A DNA stretch of 64,000 bases from Oleispirillum sp963668495. GTDB lineage: Bacteria; Pseudomonadota; Alphaproteobacteria; Rhodospirillales; Rhodospirillaceae. The first letter of the stretch is position 1. Every line of letters begins with the position of its first letter. Location of the stretch: NCBI GenBank assembly GCA_963668495.1, contig OY764545.1, positions 2,728,001-2,792,000 on the forward strand, given 5' to 3'. The translations under genes and the position numbers were made by a program. Below the pieces are notes generated by a model. The model had not been told where the DNA came from, did not search any database, and saw nothing but the letters and a program-made list of their open reading frames with translations. Below, piece after piece: positions 41,135 through 49,114 of this stretch.

Positions 41135-41623
41135 CTACCCCTTAATGTGCAGGACGCAAAGCAATGTGAACAGGCGGCGGGCCGTCTGTTTATCCACTTC
41201 CACCTTGTCGCCAAGACGCTCGCGCATCAATTCTGCCCCCTCATTATGTAATCCTCGCCGCCCCATATCGATGGCTTCAATTTGGGATGGCGATGCCGTT
41301 TTGATGGCATCGAAATAACTTTCACACACCACAAAGTAATCTTTGATAATCGATCGAAAAGACCGCAGCGGCAAAATCACCCGCAGGGTCTCCACCGTCG
41401 CGGCATCCTGCCCGTTTGGTTTGACATCCAGTATCAGTCGATTGTCAGACAAGGCCAGATGCAAGTCATAAGGACCGGGTTCCCCCCAATCCAATGGGCG
41501 GAAACTATTTTGCTCCAGCAGGTCAAAAATCGCCACCGCCCGTTCGTGTTCGACTTCGGGACGAGGATGGGTCAACATACGCTGATCCAGGGTCACGTTT
41601 GCAATCGTATGCGGCTGCCCCAT
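41135..41623 (-). CDS. UPF0262 family protein
   Basis: A 162-residue member of UPF0262, an alphaproteobacterial family of unknown function that lies next to hisD. Conserved segments include HERAVAIFDLLEQNSF, GPYDLHLALSDNRLILDV and LPLRSFRSIIKDYF. Separated from its neighbours by 5 and 30 bases. Confidence 0.93.
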   Translation of the reverse strand: MGQPHTIANVTLDQRMLTHPRPEVEHERAVAIFDLLEQNSFRPLDWGEPGPYDLHLALSDNRLILDVKPNGQDAATVETLRVILPLRSFRSIIKDYFVVCESYFDAIKTASPSQIEAIDMGRRGLHNEGAELMRERLGDKVEVDKQTARRLFTLLCVLHIKG

Positions 41624-41653
41624 GTTCTCATCCCTTTCCGATCCGCACCGTGT

Positions 41654-42955
41654 TTACGGTCTTGGCTCCGGCAGACGTAACGCCACCGACAAACCATGCG
41701 CGGATAAGCCTTCGCTATTGGCAAGAGCCACCGCCGCCGGACCGATCTCTGCTATAGCCCGCGCATCAGCACCCAACAACGTCGTGCGTTTCAGGAAGTC
41801 TAACACTCCAAGCCCACTGGAAAACCGGGCACTTCGTGCAGTTGGCAGCACGTGATTGGGTCCGCCAACATAATCGCCCAAGGCTTCAGGCGTATACCGC
41901 CCAAGGAAAATCGCACCGGCATGACGAATATGCGTTGCCAGTGCTTCCGGTTCAGCAACTGCCAGCTCCAAGTGCTCTGGGGCAACTCGGTTGCTTAGTT
42001 CCGCAGCTTGCTCCAGCGTATCAACGACAATAACAGCACCATGATCGCGCCAGCTTACTGTCGCAATATTGGCACGCGGAAGGGTTTCCAGCCGCTTGTC
42101 AACCGCAGCAACAACCGCATCGGCAAACGCCGCATCATCCGTAATCAGGATGGACTGCGCCGCCGTGTCGTGCTCTGCCTGTGACAGCAAATCAACCGCG
42201 ATCCAGTCCGGGTTATTGGCATTATCTGCAATCACCAGAATTTCTGATGGCCCAGCCACCATATCAATCCCAACCGTGCCGAACACAGCACGTTTGGCGG
42301 CTGCCACATATGCATTACCGGGACCGACGATCTTATCCACCGGGGCAATAGTGTCCGTACCATAGGCCAGAGCCGCAATCGCCTGCGCACCGCCCACGCG
42401 ATACACTTCATCCACACCGGCGCGTTTGGCAGCAGCTAACACCAGCGGATTGATAATGCCATCCGGGGTCGGCACGGTCATCACCAGTCGCTGCACCCCT
42501 GCCACTTTTGCAGGGATCGCATTCATCAACACGGAGGACGGATACGAGGCCAAACCACCGGGCACATACAATCCAGCAGCATCCACCGCAGACCAACGCA
42601 AACCCAATTGCACGCCCTGCGCATCCGTATAGGCGATATCCTGTGGCAGTTGCTTTTCATGGAAGTCATGAATGCGCTGTGCTGCCAAATCCAATGCCGC
42701 CAAAATTTCGTCGTCACAATCGGCTTCGGCTTTGTCGATTTCAGCATCTGATACGCGCAAGGTCTGCGCTGTCAAAGCCAAGCGATCAAACTTTTCCGTC
42801 AGGCGAATCAGGGCTGCGTCGCCATTCACACGCACATCATGAAGGATCGCCGCGACCGTATCGCGCACATCCACATCATTTTCCCGTTTTGCCCCCAACA
42901 GTTCCGAAAACTGCTGTTCGAAATTCGGGGTTCCGGCCTTAAGACGCACTGGCAT
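41654..42955 (-). CDS. hisD: Histidinol dehydrogenase
   Basis: A 433-residue enzyme for the last two steps of histidine synthesis (histidinol to histidine, NAD-dependent, zinc). Visible motifs are QLGLRWSAVDAAGLYVPGG, the GPGNAYVAAAKRAVFG and GIDMVAGPSEILVIAD stretches, SQAEHDTAAQS with zinc-ligand Gln and His, and PEHLELAV with the catalytic Glu-His. The ATG at 42955 overlaps the hisG end by 17 bases; a longer upstream reading is not needed. Confidence 0.97.
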   Translation of the reverse strand: MPVRLKAGTPNFEQQFSELLGAKRENDVDVRDTVAAILHDVRVNGDAALIRLTEKFDRLALTAQTLRVSDAEIDKAEADCDDEILAALDLAAQRIHDFHEKQLPQDIAYTDAQGVQLGLRWSAVDAAGLYVPGGLASYPSSVLMNAIPAKVAGVQRLVMTVPTPDGIINPLVLAAAKRAGVDEVYRVGGAQAIAALAYGTDTIAPVDKIVGPGNAYVAAAKRAVFGTVGIDMVAGPSEILVIADNANNPDWIAVDLLSQAEHDTAAQSILITDDAAFADAVVAAVDKRLETLPRANIATVSWRDHGAVIVVDTLEQAAELSNRVAPEHLELAVAEPEALATHIRHAGAIFLGRYTPEALGDYVGGPNHVLPTARSARFSSGLGVLDFLKRTTLLGADARAIAEIGPAAVALANSEGLSAHGLSVALRLPEPRP

Positions 42956-43607
42956 TGACCGCCTCCGTAAACTTAGCCAACCAGCCTTGCATTTCTTCAG
43001 GATAGGTTTTGAAAGTCGGGCGATGGAAAACCAAACGTGAGGTAATATCCAAAATGTGTTCAACCTCGACCAAGCCATTGGCTTTCAACGTCGCGCCAGA
43101 GGACACCAAATCCACAATCCGACGGCATAATCCCAACTGCGGCGCCAATTCCATGGCTCCATTCAGCTTCACGCACTCCGCCTGCACGCCCCGCGCGGCA
43201 AAGTGTTCCTGCGTTAGGTGCGGGTACTTGGTTGCAATGCGAATATGGCTCCAGCTTGCCGGGTTTTCTTCCGCTACGGCGTCGGCGGTCGCCGCCACAG
43301 CCAGACGGCAATGCCCAATATTCAGATCCAGTGGCGCATAAATATCCGGGTAATCGAATTCCATCATGACATCATTGCCGCAAATGCCGAAGTGCGCGGC
43401 GCCGAACGCAATAAACGTCGCAACATCAAAGCTGCGCACACGAATGATATCCAGATGGGGAAAGTTGGTGGCAAAGCGCAGCTTGCGCGATTTGGGATTA
43501 TCGAAATCGGGTTCCGGTTCAATACCAGCCGCACGAACCAGCGGCATGGCTTCCTCTAGGATACGACCTTTGGGCAATGCCAAAGTCAATCGATCAATCG
43601 CGCGCAT
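42939..43607 (-). CDS. hisG: ATP phosphoribosyltransferase, short form
   Basis: A 222-residue HisG for the first step of histidine synthesis. It has LTLALPKGRILEEAMPL, FGICGNDVMMEF and VDLVSSGATLKANGL. It lacks the C-terminal regulatory domain of the long form, so it needs a HisZ subunit, which is not in this window. It overlaps hisD. Confidence 0.96.
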   Translation of the reverse strand: MRAIDRLTLALPKGRILEEAMPLVRAAGIEPEPDFDNPKSRKLRFATNFPHLDIIRVRSFDVATFIAFGAAHFGICGNDVMMEFDYPDIYAPLDLNIGHCRLAVAATADAVAEENPASWSHIRIATKYPHLTQEHFAARGVQAECVKLNGAMELAPQLGLCRRIVDLVSSGATLKANGLVEVEHILDITSRLVFHRPTFKTYPEEMQGWLAKFTEAVNASAS

Positions 43608-43659
43608 GCGCCTTTGCCTCCAAATCTTAAATAACCTGACGTAGTGTTATGATTATGCG

Positions 43660-44955
43660 TCAGTTGGCTTCCCGTAGGCGTTCGATATCTGCACCACAGG
43701 CCGCAAGCTTTTGTTCCAATCGTTCATAACCGCGATCCAGATGATACACCCGAGAGATCACAGTTTCACCTTCTGCCGCCAATGCAGCAAGAATCAGTGA
43801 CATGGATGCCCGCAAATCCGTCGCCATAACCGGGGCGCCGGATAACTTTGGCACACCGCGAACAATAGCAGATGCACCGTTATGGATATTAATATCCGCA
43901 CCCATTCGTTTCAATTCCGGCACGTGCATAAAACGATTTTCAAAAATCGTTTCTGTAATCATGGACGCACCCTGAGCCGTAGCAAACAGAGCCATCACCT
44001 GCGCCTGCATGTCCGTTGGGAACGCCGGATGCGGTTCCGTCATCACATCAACGCCGCGGATGTTGTTATCCTTGGCGGAGACAAGAATGCCGTCTTCACG
44101 GTCTTCCACCACAACGCCTGCCGCAGTCAGAACCTTCATCAACGCCGTCATGTCATCCATACGGGCGTTTTGCAGCAGAATTTCACCGCGGGTGATTGCC
44201 GCTGCCACCGCATATGAACCGGCCTCAATCCGGTCAGGTAGCACCGAATATTTGGCACCGTGCAAAGCATCCTTACCACGAATGGTCAGGCGAGAGGTTC
44301 CAATTCCCTCAATATCCGCCCCCATTGCCACCAGACAATTGGCCAGATCGCAGACCTCGGGCTCCTGTGCTGCATTGTCCAAAATGGTTTCACCATCTGC
44401 CAATGCCGCAGCCATCATCAGGTTTTCCGTTCCCCCCACGGTCACTTGTGGGAAGACAATTCGCGCGCCCTTCAACCGACCATCGACCGTGGCATTGATG
44501 TAACCGTTTTCGATGGTAATCACGGCTCCCATCTGTTCCAAGGCGGACAGATGCAAATCCACAGGCCGCGTCCCGATGGCACACCCACCGGGCAAAGAAA
44601 CCTGAGCCTCACCCTCGCGGGCCAAAAGCGGACCAAGCACCAAAACCGACGCCCGCATTTTCCGCACTAGGTCGTAATGCGCCATAGTACTGGTAATTTC
44701 CGGGGTTTTCAGGTCCAGAACCCGCCCACAGCAGGACTCACTGTTGCCATTGCCGTTCATATGCATCTGCACACCGTGGCTCATCAGCAATTTTGCCATG
44801 GTGGTTATGTCCACCAAATGCGGCAAATTGGATAAGGTCAGCGTGTCTTTGGTCAGAAGGCTGGCAGCCATCAACGGCAATGCGGCATTTTTCGCGCCGC
44901 TGATCGGGATGACACCGTTCAACTGATGTCCACCCCGAATACGAATACTATCCAT
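43660..44955 (-). CDS. murA: UDP-N-acetylglucosamine 1-carboxyvinyltransferase
   Basis: A 431-residue enzyme for the first committed step of peptidoglycan synthesis. It has GVIPISGAKNAALPLMAA at the start, the catalytic Cys125 in SLPGGCAIGTRP (so likely fosfomycin-sensitive), and ENRFMHVPELKRMGADI. Full length with no damage. Starts about 40 bases after dcd. Confidence 0.98.
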   Translation of the reverse strand: MDSIRIRGGHQLNGVIPISGAKNAALPLMAASLLTKDTLTLSNLPHLVDITTMAKLLMSHGVQMHMNGNGNSESCCGRVLDLKTPEITSTMAHYDLVRKMRASVLVLGPLLAREGEAQVSLPGGCAIGTRPVDLHLSALEQMGAVITIENGYINATVDGRLKGARIVFPQVTVGGTENLMMAAALADGETILDNAAQEPEVCDLANCLVAMGADIEGIGTSRLTIRGKDALHGAKYSVLPDRIEAGSYAVAAAITRGEILLQNARMDDMTALMKVLTAAGVVVEDREDGILVSAKDNNIRGVDVMTEPHPAFPTDMQAQVMALFATAQGASMITETIFENRFMHVPELKRMGADINIHNGASAIVRGVPKLSGAPVMATDLRASMSLILAALAAEGETVISRVYHLDRGYERLEQKLAACGADIERLREAN

Positions 44956-44995
44956 TCAACGGTCCTAAATTACTGGCAGGCTTGGCATTTAAAGA

Positions 44996-45550
44996 TTACA
45001 GACGCGGCAAGGTCACCCCGGTTTGGCTCATATACTTGCCGGAGCGTGAACGATACGTGGTTTCGCACAGGGACTCTCCGCGCAGGAAAACGAACTGCGC
45101 CACGCCTTCATTGGCATAGATTTTTGCCGGCAGCGGTGTGGTGTTGGAAAATTCCAAAGTCACATGCCCTTCCCAACCCGGTTCCAGCGGCGTCACGTTG
45201 ACGATAATCCCACACCGGGCATAGGTGGATTTACCAAGGCAAATCACCAAAACATCCTCAGGAATTTTGAAGTATTCGACAGTCCGCGCCAGTGCAAAGC
45301 TGTTCGGCGGGATCACGCACACATCCGTATCCCGATCAACGAAGCTTTTTTCCGAAAAGTTTTTCGGATCGACAACGGCAGAATCGATGTTGGTGAATAC
45401 CTTGAATTCGGTTGAGCAGCGAGAGTCATATCCGTATGAGGACAAGCCATAGGAAATCACGCCATCACGCTTCAGCCGATCTTCGAACGGCGAAATCATG
45501 CCTTGCTCAAGGGCCAGCTTGCGAATCTCATGGTCCGGCAACACACCCAT
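44996..45550 (-). CDS. dcd: dCTP deaminase
   Basis: A 184-residue trimeric enzyme that makes dUTP from dCTP. Recognised by LSSYGYDSRCSTEFKVF, VIPPNSFALARTVEYF, GKSTYARCGIIVNVTPLEPGWEG and ANEGVAQFVFLRG. AAGGAG before the ATG at 45550 decides the start. First large gene of the minus-strand block. Confidence 0.97.
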   Translation of the reverse strand: MGVLPDHEIRKLALEQGMISPFEDRLKRDGVISYGLSSYGYDSRCSTEFKVFTNIDSAVVDPKNFSEKSFVDRDTDVCVIPPNSFALARTVEYFKIPEDVLVICLGKSTYARCGIIVNVTPLEPGWEGHVTLEFSNTTPLPAKIYANEGVAQFVFLRGESLCETTYRSRSGKYMSQTGVTLPRL

Positions 45551-45582
45551 GTTCGAAGTCTCCTTAATAAATAAATGTGATA

Positions 45583-45774
45583 TCACTCGACAGTCTTAAC
45601 GTCTTGCGCCCCAGACGACAAGGGGAGAGACTCCTCACCCGCCTGCTCGGGGGCGAGTTTTTCGCCTTCCACACTGCGCCGCCCCTGCCGTTGCGCCTTT
45701 CGGCGTTGCAGATTCTGCTTTAATGCCTCTGCCTGTTCAAGCTGTCGTTTGGTCAAAGATTTGGTATTTGGCAT
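45583..45774 (-). CDS. Small basic helical protein, unknown function
   Basis: A 63-residue product if started at MPNTKSLTKRQLEQ; a longer reading from 45885 is possible but its extra part looks random. It is rich in Lys, Arg and Gln, with LKQNLQRRKAQRQGRRS, and probably helical. Small Arg/Lys-rich proteins of this sort lie beside dcd/murA in related genomes. It may bind nucleic acid. Confidence 0.5.
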   Translation of the reverse strand: MPNTKSLTKRQLEQAEALKQNLQRRKAQRQGRRSVEGEKLAPEQAGEESLPLSSGAQDVKTVE

Positions 45775-45856
45775 CCATTCGCACCCGGAAAAATCGAACT
45801 CACCCCGTTGATATACATGATTTGTCCCTTTTTGTGACTTTTTTTGCAAATAGGTC

Positions 45857-45885
45857 TTGCCAGAGCCGATAGCCTTGTGTATCAA
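45857..45885 (+). promoter_or_regulatory. Possible promoter of tRNA-Thr
   Basis: TTGCCA (45857-45862) and TATCAA (45880-45885) are 17 bases apart, 54 bases before the tRNA. The match to sigma-70 boxes is moderate. Confidence 0.4.
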
Positions 45886-45939
45886 GTGCGCCTCGACGCT
45901 GATGACGCACAGTCAACCAGCCAAGACCTGAAAAGATAT

Positions 45940-46014
<75 letters not shown>

Positions 46015-46031
46015 TCTTTTAACCACGTAAC

Positions 46032-46056
46032 GCCTTGCGAAAGCAGGGCCTTTTTT
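46032..46056 (+). terminator. Rho-independent terminator after tRNA-Thr
   Basis: GCCTTGC (46032-46038), a GAAA loop, GCAGGGC (46043-46049; one G-T pair), then TTTTTT. It ends tRNA-Thr transcription 18 bases beyond the tRNA. If integration is at the tRNA end, the phage supplies this terminator. Confidence 0.8.
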
Positions 46057-46167
46057 ATGCCTTCCGCTCAGAAGGTTCACTTAAAGAAAGTGCTCCTTTG
46101 TTCAAATGAACACGCCCTACCATTTTGTCCGCGTGGACAATATGGTCAGTCGTCAAGGATTACTTGA

Positions 46168-46554
46168 CTACTTAGCCACGCCCTTAATCTTCTCAAAGGT
46201 TCGCAGGCCACCAAAGCCGAGCATGCCGAACATCAGTTCCCACAGCATGCTATCAAGCCGAGGTGCAGGCGGCAGATCGACACCAGCCATCGCAGCGACC
46301 CACGCACCAATCGGTGCAACAACGAACTGAAACGCCAAAGCAATGGCACAAACCCAACCGATGGCAGGCCGCCATGTAGCCGCCATGGTGACGCCGCTGG
46401 CAGCCTCAGCCTTGTTCACCTCCATCTGGCCTTTGTCCCAGCCCTGTAAAGATGAACGTAGTTCGCTTTCTGCCTTGGCCTTAGCCTCTGGGTCGGGAAT
46501 GAACTTGTCGATAACCTTCAGCCCCGCAGCTATGGCGTCATCAATTCCGAACAT
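46168..46554 (-). CDS. 3TM-type holin
   Basis: A 128-residue member of the GTA-type 3TM holin family: FGIDDAIAAGLKVIDKFIPDP at the start, TWRPAIGWVCAIALAFQFVV as a membrane segment, and the closing LMFGMLGFGGLRTFEKIKG. AGGG lies 5 bases before the ATG at 46554. Last gene of the operon, next to the endolysin. Confidence 0.88.
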   Translation of the reverse strand: MFGIDDAIAAGLKVIDKFIPDPEAKAKAESELRSSLQGWDKGQMEVNKAEAASGVTMAATWRPAIGWVCAIALAFQFVVAPIGAWVAAMAGVDLPPAPRLDSMLWELMFGMLGFGGLRTFEKIKGVAK

Positions 46555-46555
46555 A

Positions 46556-46981
46556 TCAGCCCTCCAACAGTTCAAAATGCGGGTAATCAACAAACCGCTC
46601 GTCAAGGTCGCCATCGGTTCGCGTCAGTCCGTCGCCGTCCCAATCTCCGCCCCAACGCAGATACACGCCAAGGTCATAGGCTGTTGTCTGGATATGATCG
46701 ACCAATTGCCGCCACGTCGCTTCATCATCCCAGACAAGCTTCCCTCCTACGTATGGCGCAATATCCACGGCCTCAGACGGATAGCTGTTATGGCGTGATC
46801 GCGGGTATCGCACTTTGCTTTTACCTTCTGCGAAAGCCTTTTCTTGCTCGTCTTTTGCGCGATGCCCGCAGACAATCGTGAAGTCCATGGGCGATGTTTC
46901 CAACGCACGGCGCATCACCCGTTGCAGATCTGGATGGCAAGTTTCCAATCGTGCTTTTGAAGCTTTTCCAAATTTGAACAT
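46556..46981 (-). CDS. Endolysin, M15-type L-alanyl-D-glutamate peptidase-like
   Basis: A 141-residue peptidase. Zinc ligands are visible in SRHNSYPSEAVDIAPY (His, Asp) and DYPHFEL (His), and IVCGHRAKDEQEKAFAEGKS is typical of the T5-endolysin-like M15 group. No signal peptide. The ATG shares a base with the TGA of the membrane protein gene ahead. Confidence 0.9.
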   Translation of the reverse strand: MFKFGKASKARLETCHPDLQRVMRRALETSPMDFTIVCGHRAKDEQEKAFAEGKSKVRYPRSRHNSYPSEAVDIAPYVGGKLVWDDEATWRQLVDHIQTTAYDLGVYLRWGGDWDGDGLTRTDGDLDERFVDYPHFELLEG

Positions 46982-47244
46982 CAGCCTGTCCTCGTCATGT
47001 GTGATGTAATGGAGGCCCAAACAGCGGCGCAGATACCTGCTGCAATGGCAGCAGCAGCGACCATGACGCCACGATCCACGGCTTTACGGATTGTTCCGGC
47101 AACACGCAGATCACGCCGGAAATTTTCAAGGCTCTCTGGATCGTCAAAATCCACGCCAAGCACAGCGAAGACCTTACGCACGGCTTGATCGGCGGCGGCT
47201 TCGGACTGCGGGCAAGAGCTTTCTTTTGGCAAGCAAGTTGTCAT
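46981..47244 (-). CDS. Small membrane protein in the lysis cassette
   Basis: An 87-residue protein with an acidic, soluble N-terminal part (FDDPESLENFRRDLRVAG) and a C-terminal membrane segment VMVAAAAIAAGICAAVWASI. It lies between tail fibre and endolysin, where accessory holins or spanin subunits occur. Which of these it is cannot be decided from sequence. Confidence 0.65.
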   Translation of the reverse strand: MTTCLPKESSCPQSEAAADQAVRKVFAVLGVDFDDPESLENFRRDLRVAGTIRKAVDRGVMVAAAAIAAGICAAVWASITSHMTRTG

Positions 47245-47254
47245 GCTCAAGCCC

Positions 47255-49111
47255 TCACTGGTATGCGTAGAGAGTTGCGTCTGCTGATAGCGCAGTAATC
47301 TGCAAAGTCAGCGTTGTTCCGGTCGGGATTAGAGTGCACGATGGGGAGGTTCTAGCTTCCGCAGCAGCAGAGGCGGATTGTAGGGCAAACAACCCTGCTC
47401 CTGTGGTCTGACCGATTAGGCTGCCTGATACTACATAAAAATACGCATGAGGGCTGGTAGCTGCGGGGCCACCAACCCCTAGGTATACAGGCTTATAAGG
47501 AGTTAAGCCCACGATACCCCAAGTGCTATCAACCGTGCGTGTACTTTTCAGCGCAACCGTACCGTCATACGCAGTGGCTGCAAGGTTAGCAATTGCCACA
47601 CTATTTGCAGCAACGTCCTGCACAACCTGCCCCATCTCAACCTGTGCCTGATTGGTTACGACGTTGAAGGCTTTGATGATCGGAACGTACCGGGTGGATT
47701 TGGGACGTGTTTCTGTGTCACCATTAGCCTGAACTGCCGTAGGGTTTACAGCCGCTGTTGTCCCACCTGAGTGCCAGCCTAAGGGTTCGTTTCCTGCGCC
47801 TGCTCCTGATCCGTTACGAGTCAGGATGCCGTGCGCATGGCTTTTGATTGCATCAGCCTGCCGATAGCCGATAAACCCGCCTGTCGGGTCAGCAGCACGA
47901 ATGAATGACTCGTGGCTGATTAGGTCTGGAACCCGAAAAGTGCTAACCTCGTCACCACGTGAATACCGCCCACGTTGATTAGGGTCTGCCAACCAATTGG
48001 CATCGCTAACCACAACTTGGGACGTAGAGGCATGCGCCCAAAGATCAGGGTATGTCGCCCTGTTATACACTGTACCATTTGGGATAATCCAACCCACAGG
48101 CGGGATAAGCCCCGTGAACCACGCAAGTGTACCAACGGGCGTCGCATCCCCAACGGCGACACCAAATGCAAGGCTCTCCCAATTGTCGGGGGATTTATCC
48201 AGATCAACCGCAAACCGTGCACCGCCGTTTTCTGCCTTGATTTCAAAATCAGCGACTTCTCCGTCAATGGTATCCGTGCCTTGCCGACGGACCAGCACCT
48301 TATTCGCCGTGCCATCCACCTTCTTCACACGCACAGTCCACGGTTCGATCACAGTAGCCGCCAACGGCAACGTCACAATCACATCAGACGCCGAGCAATC
48401 CACCACATACAAGTCACCAGCCGCAGCCCCGGTTAACACTGTATCCGTGCTGATCGACACCACGTCTTCGGTAATATTCGCCAAAGCCGAAGCGACCGCC
48501 GCAGCGTCGTTACTTGCACTAAGGGCACAGGCGGCGGCATGTGTTTCAGATGTTGCCGCATCACCCGCCGCAGCTTGGGCAGCATCACGGGCGGCCTCTG
48601 CATCGGTTACAGCAGAAGCCAAACCGTCCGGGTCCACATCTGAATTCACCAAAGCATCGCCCGTCACGGACCATTTGAGCGATTTCCCGGCCTCAGGATC
48701 AGGTAAAGCTAACGATGCGCCAGAGGTACTCGTTGCCGGACGCGACACGCTACGCCCAACATCCTCGCGGATTTGCTGCACCATGCATACAATCCGGTCC
48801 AGTTCTTCGTTAATGACCTTTGCCCGGAATGCACCGCCCTCTTGAAAATCTGTAGTCCTCTCCTCTGGCACAAGTCGAGCCAAAGTGACCGTCACGCCAT
48901 CAGCCGGAGGCATGGCAAACGTGACAGAGCCTCCTGAGCTTTGCCCTGCACCGGACACGGTATATCCAGCGGTTTGCAAGGTGTCGTTGAGATACACCAG
49001 CAGGTCAGTATTCTCGAAAATCGGGAACGGGTACGTATACACAGCGACAACGCCGTTTGCCGTGTACTGGATGCGGGGCGACACGTCCCCAATCTGGATA
49101 TGGTCTGCCAT
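47255..49111 (-). CDS. Tail fibre, T7-type anchor and phage collar domain
   Basis: A 618-residue fibre. Residues 1-150 match the T7 gp17 N-terminal anchor (IQYTANGVVAVYTYPFPIFENTD-type start, REDVGRSVSRP). An Ala-rich helical stalk spans about residues 160-220. Around residues 345-400 comes a phage tail collar domain (VGTLAWFTGLIPPVGWIIPNG, YPDLWAHA). A beta-rich C-terminal tip is the likely receptor binder. Confidence 0.88.
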   Translation of the reverse strand: MADHIQIGDVSPRIQYTANGVVAVYTYPFPIFENTDLLVYLNDTLQTAGYTVSGAGQSSGGSVTFAMPPADGVTVTLARLVPEERTTDFQEGGAFRAKVINEELDRIVCMVQQIREDVGRSVSRPATSTSGASLALPDPEAGKSLKWSVTGDALVNSDVDPDGLASAVTDAEAARDAAQAAAGDAATSETHAAACALSASNDAAAVASALANITEDVVSISTDTVLTGAAAGDLYVVDCSASDVIVTLPLAATVIEPWTVRVKKVDGTANKVLVRRQGTDTIDGEVADFEIKAENGGARFAVDLDKSPDNWESLAFGVAVGDATPVGTLAWFTGLIPPVGWIIPNGTVYNRATYPDLWAHASTSQVVVSDANWLADPNQRGRYSRGDEVSTFRVPDLISHESFIRAADPTGGFIGYRQADAIKSHAHGILTRNGSGAGAGNEPLGWHSGGTTAAVNPTAVQANGDTETRPKSTRYVPIIKAFNVVTNQAQVEMGQVVQDVAANSVAIANLAATAYDGTVALKSTRTVDSTWGIVGLTPYKPVYLGVGGPAATSPHAYFYVVSGSLIGQTTGAGLFALQSASAAAEARTSPSCTLIPTGTTLTLQITALSADATLYAYQ

Positions 49112-49114
49112 GAA

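Noticed and set aside
47996..48845. A 282-codon plus-strand frame opposite the tail fibre gene
   Set aside because: Antisense of a Ala/Thr-rich fibre; Ser/Thr/Ala composition comes from the complementary codons.
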